DNA of 11,411 bases, taken from contig CAXUEL010000105.1 in NCBI GenBank assembly GCA_964249915.1, positions 1-11,411 of the forward strand. Direction: 5' to 3'. This document shows, piece after piece, positions 6,975 through 11,411 of this stretch (positions are counted from its first letter, which is position 1; each line of letters opens with the position of its first letter). This stretch comes from Lichenicola sp964249915. GTDB taxonomy: Bacteria; Pseudomonadota; Alphaproteobacteria; Acetobacterales; Acetobacteraceae. The notes beneath the pieces are model-generated. The model made no database searches, was not told where the DNA came from, and worked only from the letters and a program-made list of their open reading frames with translations. The position numbers and the translations under genes were made by a program.

Positions 6975-8253
6975 ACCCCCACACCCGCCGCCCGCTCTTC
7001 CAGGTGCCGAGCACGCGCCCTTCCAGCGCCCGCCCGTCGAACGGCGTGTTCTGCGCATGTCCCGGCAGCTGCCCCGCGACCACCTTCCAGGCACGCTCCG
7101 GATCGAACAGGCACAGGTCAGCCGGCGCACCCGGAGCGAGCCGCCCGGCGGCGCTGCCGAGCAGCCGGGCCGGGGCGGCGGTCAGCAGCTCCAGCGCCCT
7201 GAGCAGGCTCATGCTCCCGTCATGCACCCGCGCCAGCGTCACGCCGAGCAGCGTGGCCAGCCCCACCCCCCCGGCGCGGGCCGGCGCCCACCGCAGCCCC
7301 GTGTCGGCCGGATAGCCCCGCGCGTGGTGGGCGCCCACCCCCGCGCTCGTGCCCGTCGCCAGCGCCGCGCAGATCGCCATCCGGTCCGCCTCCGGCCGGA
7401 GCGGCGGCGACAGCTTGGCATAGGTGCGGAAATCGCCGATCGCGGTCTCGTTCAGGTCGAAATAGGGCGGGGCGGTGTCGCAGGTGACGCGGATGCCCTC
7501 CGCCTTGGCGCGCGCCACCAGCGCCACGGTTTCCGCGGTGGAGACGTGCGCGAAGTGCAGCGCGCCGCCGGTCAGCTGCGCCAGCCTGAGGTCGCGCGCC
7601 ACCAGGATCGCCTCCGCCGCCGCCGGGATCCCCGGCAGGCCGAGCCGGGTCGCGAGCTCGCCCTCGGTGGCGACGCCACCGCGCCCCAGCGCCGGGTCCT
7701 CCGGATGCTGCACCACCATCGCCCCGAAGCCGCGCGCGTAGGACAGCACCATGCGCATCAGCCTCGCATCGGCGATCGCCCGGGTGCCGTCGGTGAACGC
7801 CACCGCGCCTGCCTCGCGCAGCAGCCCGAGCTCGGCCATCTCCTCGCCGCGGCAGCCGCGCGTGACCGCCCCGTAGGGCAGGATGGCGAGCGACCCGGTT
7901 TCCTCGCCGCGCGCGCGCAGCAGCCTGACCAGCGCCGGATCGTCGATCGCCGGCAGGTTGTTCGGCAGCGCCGCCACCGTGGTGACCCCACCTGCTGCCG
8001 CCGCTTCCGCCGCCTCGGCGATGGTTTCCCGGTATTCGTGCCCTGGCTCCCCCAGCGCCACCCGCATGTCCACCAGCCCGGGGCACAGCACGGCGCCGGC
8101 GCCATCGATCACGGTGGCGCCTCCCGGCACCCCTTCCGCCGGTCCATCCACCGCGGCCACCAGCCCGTCCCGCACCAGCAGCCGGCCCGGACGATCCGTC
8201 CCGCTCGCCGGATCGATCAGCCGCACCCGGTCGAACAGCAGCGGCGCGATCAT
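6973..8253 (-). CDS. pyrC: Dihydroorotase-like PyrC', probably non-catalytic partner of PyrB
   Basis: The 426-residue product has the length and fold pattern of type I dihydroorotases (amidohydrolase superfamily), with an N-terminal beta-sandwich strand, a central barrel and a C-terminal APADLCLFD return. Key residues are missing. The DxHxHLREPG motif reads DMRVALGEPG, so the two metal-binding His are R64 and A66 and the substrate-binding Arg is G68. The TDHAPH motif reads AHHARG, so the catalytic Asp is His309. Retained are P97/N98 of the MPN motif, D155, H183 and the HFAHVST segment (233-239). Inactive dihydroorotase-like proteins beside pyrB are known in Pseudomonas (PyrC'), where they support assembly of aspartate transcarbamoylase, and similar ones occur in rhizobia. 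I infer the same role. The start overlaps the pyrB stop (ATGA). The frame is open further upstream, but only inside pyrB. Standard pipelines would call it dihydroorotase. Confidence 0.9.
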   Translation of the reverse strand: MIAPLLFDRVRLIDPASGTDRPGRLLVRDGLVAAVDGPAEGVPGGATVIDGAGAVLCPGLVDMRVALGEPGHEYRETIAEAAEAAAAGGVTTVAALPNNLPAIDDPALVRLLRARGEETGSLAILPYGAVTRGCRGEEMAELGLLREAGAVAFTDGTRAIADARLMRMVLSYARGFGAMVVQHPEDPALGRGGVATEGELATRLGLPGIPAAAEAILVARDLRLAQLTGGALHFAHVSTAETVALVARAKAEGIRVTCDTAPPYFDLNETAIGDFRTYAKLSPPLRPEADRMAICAALATGTSAGVGAHHARGYPADTGLRWAPARAGGVGLATLLGVTLARVHDGSMSLLRALELLTAAPARLLGSAAGRLAPGAPADLCLFDPERAWKVVAGQLPGHAQNTPFDGRALEGRVLGTWKSGRRVWG

Positions 8254-9233
8254 GCCATGTTGGCCCGCGACAGCCGGTCCAGCACCGCCATCCGCACCGC
8301 GACCCCCATCTCGACCTGTTCCTGGATCACGCTCTGCTCCGGATGGTCCGCCACCTGGCTGTCGATCTCGACGCCGCGGTTCATCGGCCCCGGGTGCATC
8401 ACCAGCGCCCCGGGCTTCGCCCGCCCCAGCCGCGCCGTGTCCAGACCGAAAAACCGAAAGTACTCCCGCGCGCTCGGCACCAGCCCGCCGCTCATGCGCT
8501 CGCGCTGCAGCCTGAGCATCATCACCACGTCCACGCCCTCCAGCGCCCGGTCCATGTCGTGGTGCACGCTCACGCCCAGCCGCTCGACCTCGGCCGGCAT
8601 CAGCGTCGGCGGCCCCACCACACGCACCTGGCTGCCCATCGCGGTCAGCAGGTGGATGTTGGAGCGCGCCACCCGGGAATGCGCGACGTCGCCGCAGATC
8701 GCCACCGTCAGCCCTTCCAGCCGGCCGCACCGCCTGCGGATGGTCAGCGCGTCCAGCAGCGCCTGGGTCGGATGCTCGTGGGTGCCGTCGCCGGCGTTGA
8801 TCACCGAGGCGTCCACCTTCTGTGCCAGCAGGGCAGGGGCCCCGGACTGCGCGTGCCGCACCACCAGCAGGTCGGTGCGCATCGCGTTCAGCGTGGCCGC
8901 GGTGTCGAGCAGCGTTTCCCCCTTGTTCACCGACGATGTCGACACCGTCATGTTGATCACGTCGGCGCCGAGCCGCTTGCCGGCCAGCTCGAACGAGGTG
9001 CGCGTGCGCGTGCTGTCCTCGAAGAACAGGTTGATCAGGGTGCGCCCGCGCAGCAGGTCGCGCTGCGTCTTTCGCGACCGGTTCAGCAGCACGTAGCTTT
9101 CCGCCAGGTCCAGGAACGGCTCGATCCGGGTCGGATGCATGCCCTGCAGCCCCAGCAGGTGCCGCCCGCCGCCGTCGGCGAAGTAGCCGCCGCCGCGCGT
9201 GCGCTGTCCCGCCGCCTCGGCCGCCCTAGCCAC
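8250..9233 (-). CDS. pyrB: Aspartate carbamoyltransferase catalytic subunit
   Basis: PyrB joins carbamoyl phosphate and aspartate to make carbamoyl aspartate, the committed step of pyrimidine synthesis. The 327-residue product carries the carbamoyl-phosphate site FEDSTRTRTSFE (71-82), the mobile-loop SVNKGE (101-106), HPTQ (154-157), the aspartate-site MLRLQRER (239-246) and HPGPMNRGVE (280-289). All expected catalytic positions appear intact. The start is GTG at 9233. The next Met (residue 32) lies after the conserved RHLLGLQG segment and would cut the fold, so GTG is the only reasonable start. The GTG lies inside the end of gltX (8-nt overlap). No strong Shine-Dalgarno is visible, only a G-rich stretch, so translation probably depends on gltX. 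No pyrI regulatory-subunit gene is nearby, and the neighbouring PyrC' suggests a dodecameric PyrB/PyrC' enzyme (inference). Confidence 0.95.
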   Translation of the reverse strand: MARAAEAAGQRTRGGGYFADGGGRHLLGLQGMHPTRIEPFLDLAESYVLLNRSRKTQRDLLRGRTLINLFFEDSTRTRTSFELAGKRLGADVINMTVSTSSVNKGETLLDTAATLNAMRTDLLVVRHAQSGAPALLAQKVDASVINAGDGTHEHPTQALLDALTIRRRCGRLEGLTVAICGDVAHSRVARSNIHLLTAMGSQVRVVGPPTLMPAEVERLGVSVHHDMDRALEGVDVVMMLRLQRERMSGGLVPSAREYFRFFGLDTARLGRAKPGALVMHPGPMNRGVEIDSQVADHPEQSVIQEQVEMGVAVRMAVLDRLSRANMA

Positions 9234-10629
9234 CGAGCACCGCCCCGATCCGCGCCAGCGTCTCGTCCCGCCCCAGCACCGCCACGGTGACGTCGATCCC
9301 CGGGCTCATGGTGCTGCCGGTCAGCGCCGCGCGCAGCGGCTGCGCCACCTGGCCGAGCTTGCGGCCTTGCGCCTCGGCGAAGCGGCGCAGCGCCGCGTCG
9401 ACCTCCGACGCCTCGAACGGCTCGACCGGCGCCAGCTCGGCCGCCACGCCGCGCAACAGAGTGCGCGCGTCCGGGGTCAGCAGCGAGCTCGCCTTGGCAT
9501 CCAGCGGCAGCGGCACCGTGCGCGCCAGGAACGCCGCCGCATCGGCCAGCTCCACCAGCGTCCGCGCCCGCTCCTTCAGCCCCGGCATCAGCGCGCGGAT
9601 CCGGGACGCCGCCACCGCGTCCAGCACCAGCCCGTCGCGCCCGGCCAGCCGGGCCAGCACGTCCGCCGCCAGCCGGTCGTCGTCCGCCTGGCGCAGCCAG
9701 ATGCCGTTCAGGTGCGCGAGCTTGGCGTAGTCCATGCGCGACGGCGAGCGCCCGACGCCGGGAAGGTCGAACAGCCGGACCTGCTCGTCGCGCCCCAGCA
9801 CCTCGGCGTCGCCATGCCCCCAGCCGAGCCGCAGCAGGTAGTTGTCCAGCGCTTCCGGCAGGTAGCCCTGCTCGCGGAACTCGACCACGCTCTGCGCGCC
9901 GTGCCGCTTGCTCAGCTTGGCCCCGTCCGGCCCGTGGATCAGCGGCAGGTGCGCGAACAGCGGCCGTTCCCAGCCCATCGCCGCATAGATCTGCGACTGC
10001 CGGAAGGTGTTGGTCATGTGGTCGTCGCCGCGGATCACGTGGCTGATCGCCATGTCGTGGTCGTCGCACACCACCGCGTGGAGGTAGGTCGGCGTGCCGT
10101 CGCCGCGCAGGATGATCATGTCGTCCATCTCGGCGTTGGCGACCCGGATCTCGCCCTGCACCAGGTCGTGCACCACCGTTTCGCCGTCCTGGGGTGCACG
10201 CAGCCGCACGGTGAACGGCGCCCCCGCCGGCGCCTCGGCAGGGTCGCGGTCGCGCCACATCCCGTTGTAGCGCGGCGGCCTGCCCTCCGCGGAGGCCTGC
10301 TCGCGCATCTGCCGGAGCTCGTCGGGCGTGCAGTAGCAGCGATACGCCCGGTCGGCCTCCAGCAGCGCCACCGCCACCGCCGCGTGACGCGCCTGCCGCG
10401 TGGACTGGTACACCGGCGGCTCGTCCGGGTTCAGCCCCATCCAGTCGAGCCCGTCCAGGATCACGTCCACCGCGTGCTGGGTGGAGCGCTCGCGGTCGGT
10501 GTCCTCGATCCGCAGCAGGAACCGGCCGCCATGGTGTCGGGCGAACAGGAAGTTGAACAAGGCGGCGCGGGCGTTGCCGACATGCAGCAACCCGGTCGGG
10601 CTCGGCGCGAAGCGCGTGCGGACGGTCAT
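9226..10629 (-). CDS. gltX: Glutamyl-tRNA synthetase
   Basis: GltX charges tRNA with glutamate in an ATP-dependent class I reaction. The 467-residue product opens with RFAPSPTGLLHVGNARAALF; the HIGH-type motif is HVGN (16-19) and the KMSKS-type motif is KLSKR (238-242). FLLRIEDTDRERS (37-49) and the C-terminal anticodon-binding segment around QPLRAALTG (429-437) are also typical. Two cysteines (C98, C100) match half of the E. coli zinc site, but the second pair is absent (YNGMWRDRD region, 121-129), so zinc binding is unlikely. Whether it also mischarges tRNA-Gln for GatCAB cannot be told from sequence alone. It is the first gene of the minus-strand block, with a fair AGGA 10 nt before the ATG. 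Its last codons overlap pyrB. Confidence 0.96.
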   Translation of the reverse strand: MTVRTRFAPSPTGLLHVGNARAALFNFLFARHHGGRFLLRIEDTDRERSTQHAVDVILDGLDWMGLNPDEPPVYQSTRQARHAAVAVALLEADRAYRCYCTPDELRQMREQASAEGRPPRYNGMWRDRDPAEAPAGAPFTVRLRAPQDGETVVHDLVQGEIRVANAEMDDMIILRGDGTPTYLHAVVCDDHDMAISHVIRGDDHMTNTFRQSQIYAAMGWERPLFAHLPLIHGPDGAKLSKRHGAQSVVEFREQGYLPEALDNYLLRLGWGHGDAEVLGRDEQVRLFDLPGVGRSPSRMDYAKLAHLNGIWLRQADDDRLAADVLARLAGRDGLVLDAVAASRIRALMPGLKERARTLVELADAAAFLARTVPLPLDAKASSLLTPDARTLLRGVAAELAPVEPFEASEVDAALRRFAEAQGRKLGQVAQPLRAALTGSTMSPGIDVTVAVLGRDETLARIGAVLGG

Positions 10630-10698
10630 GATAAACGGTTCCTAACACGCTCGCCGGCTTCCCCGAAGTACGGCTGGCGGGTCGAACGGCGCCCGGCT
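10630..10698. promoter_or_regulatory. Divergent gltX/comEC intergenic region
   Basis: These 69 bases separate the divergent starts of gltX and comEC and must contain, or overlap, promoters for both; the long minus-strand block probably starts here. I see no convincing -35/-10 pair in either direction, and no obvious operator or inverted repeat. Parts of either promoter may extend into the opposite coding region. Confidence 0.4.
10640..10643 (-). promoter_or_regulatory. Ribosome binding site of gltX
   Basis: AGGA on the minus strand lies 10 nt before the gltX ATG, slightly further than ideal. The ATG at 10629 also fits the family N-terminus exactly. Confidence 0.45.
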
Positions 10699-11411
10699 AT
10701 GCTTCCGGTTGTGCAACGAACCGCCACCTTTGTTCTCGGCCCGGCCCGGCCGCGCCGGCACCGGGCGGGCCGTCTCCAGCCGCTGCTGGCACGCGGCTGG
10801 ACGCTGTTCCGCGACGGCGTCGCCGCCGACCGCGACCGCCTGGTGCTGTGGCTGCCGGCCTGTCTCGGCAGCGGGGTCCTGCTCTACTTCGTGCAGGTCT
10901 CCGAGCCGCCGCTGCCGCTGGGGATGGCATTCGCCGCCGTGTCTGCGGTCCTGTTCGCGCTGGCACGGCGCAGCCGGCTGTCTCATGCCGTGGCCGCGGC
11001 ACTCCTGGCGCTGTCGATCGGCTTCGTGTCGGCGCAGCTCGCCGCCCGGCGCATGCCGCCGATGCCGTCCCTGCCGCGCAAGGCGGCGCTCGTCGGCGGC
11101 CGGATCACCGCGGTCGACGTGATGGCCGATGGCCAGCGGCGCGTGACGCTGGACCGGGTGACGATCGCGCCCGCCCCGCGCAAGGACGGCGAGCCGGCTG
11201 CCGTTCCTGGCGCCGTCCCCGCTGCAGCCCTCCCGGGGGCCGTCACCGTCACGCCGCGCACCCTTCGCCTGCGCCTGCGCCCGGACGACGCCACCGCGCT
11301 GGCCACCGGCGACATCGTGCGGATCCGCGCCATGCTGCGCGCGCCGTCGCCGCCGGACCTGCCGTCCCGCCCCGACCTGCAGCCCGACGCCTTCTTCACC
11401 GGCCTGGCCGG
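10699..11411 (+). CDS. comEC: ComEC/Rec2 family DNA-uptake channel protein, N-terminal part
   Basis: ComEC forms the inner-membrane channel that carries single-stranded DNA into the cell in natural transformation. Only the first 237 residues are here; the frame is open past the right edge (full proteins usually exceed 650 residues). A basic cytoplasmic N-terminus (1-45) is followed by three hydrophobic segments at about 47-66, 72-89 and 97-112. A non-membrane region from about 113 then matches the DUF4131/OB-fold pattern, with GRITAVDVMADGQRRVTL (134-151) and LRLRLRPDDATALATGDIVRIRA near 189-211. The LWLPACLGSGVLLYF segment is typical of alphaproteobacterial ComEC. An Ala/Pro-rich stretch (about 157-186) lengthens one loop of the OB fold. 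The start is uncertain: ATG at 10699 is the first in frame but has no clear Shine-Dalgarno, and GTG at 10711 is an alternative. The frame is open further upstream, into gltX. Confidence 0.85.
   Translation, partial: MLPVVQRTATFVLGPARPRRHRAGRLQPLLARGWTLFRDGVAADRDRLVLWLPACLGSGVLLYFVQVSEPPLPLGMAFAAVSAVLFALARRSRLSHAVAAALLALSIGFVSAQLAARRMPPMPSLPRKAALVGGRITAVDVMADGQRRVTLDRVTIAPAPRKDGEPAAVPGAVPAAALPGAVTVTPRTLRLRLRPDDATALATGDIVRIRAMLRAPSPPDLPSRPDLQPDAFFTGLA

Noticed and set aside
6934..9096. 720-codon open frame on the plus strand
   Set aside because: It is antisense to pyrC' and pyrB, shows no domain signal, and has composition typical of shadow frames.
9083..10648. 521-codon open frame on the minus strand in another frame of gltX
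   Set aside because: It overlaps the clear GltX frame, and its product is Arg/Ala/Gly-rich without motifs.
10709..11122. Plus-strand frame starting MCNEPPP
   Set aside because: It is a different frame of the same stretch as comEC. The frame starting at 10699 gives the ComEC membrane segments and OB-fold and stays open to the edge.
1..11411. CRISPR arrays, insertion sequences, attachment sites, tRNA or rRNA genes
   Set aside because: No direct-repeat arrays, transposase motifs, terminal inverted repeats or tRNA-like structures were seen; nearly every base is explained by the eight core genes.

Overview
The window looks like chromosomal core DNA of a GC-rich alphaproteobacterium. The gene order gltX, pyrB, pyrC-like, plsY, dprA, topA, rnr, with comEC diverging from gltX, is a familiar alphaproteobacterial arrangement. 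The very high G+C, strongest at third codon positions, fits Rhodospirillales, perhaps Acetobacteraceae. The family assignment is inference; the class is more secure.

Layout. Seven minus-strand genes run from about 10629 down to 93 and are packed almost end to end. The junctions are: gltX/pyrB overlap 8 nt; pyrB/pyrC-like overlap 4 nt (ATGA); pyrC-like/plsY gap 7 nt; plsY/dprA overlap 4 nt (ATGA); dprA/topA gap 47 nt; topA/rnr overlap 1 nt (TGATG). They probably form one long operon, or two with a possible internal promoter before topA. On the plus strand comEC starts at about 10699 and runs off the right edge; 69 bases separate it from gltX and must hold both promoters. The leftmost 92 bases have no confident gene. 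They contain a 7-bp perfect hairpin that may end the rnr transcript, and a possible C-terminal fragment of a convergent plus-strand gene.

Functions. The block mixes tRNA charging (GltX), pyrimidine synthesis (aspartate transcarbamoylase PyrB and its dihydroorotase-like partner), phospholipid synthesis (PlsY), single-stranded DNA handling in transformation (DprA), supercoil relaxation (TopA) and RNA decay (RNase R). ComEC, the DNA-uptake channel, lies at the other end from DprA, so the locus holds two core natural-transformation genes among housekeeping genes.

Most notable point. The gene an automatic pipeline would call dihydroorotase (6973-8253) has lost the metal-binding HxH pair (R64 and A66 instead), the substrate-binding Arg of the LREPG motif, and the catalytic Asp of the TDHAPH motif. 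It is most likely a non-catalytic PyrC' subunit that supports PyrB, so the active dihydroorotase should be encoded elsewhere. Otherwise this is an ordinary core region. I found no mobile element, CRISPR array, tRNA, rRNA, prophage or convincing new system.
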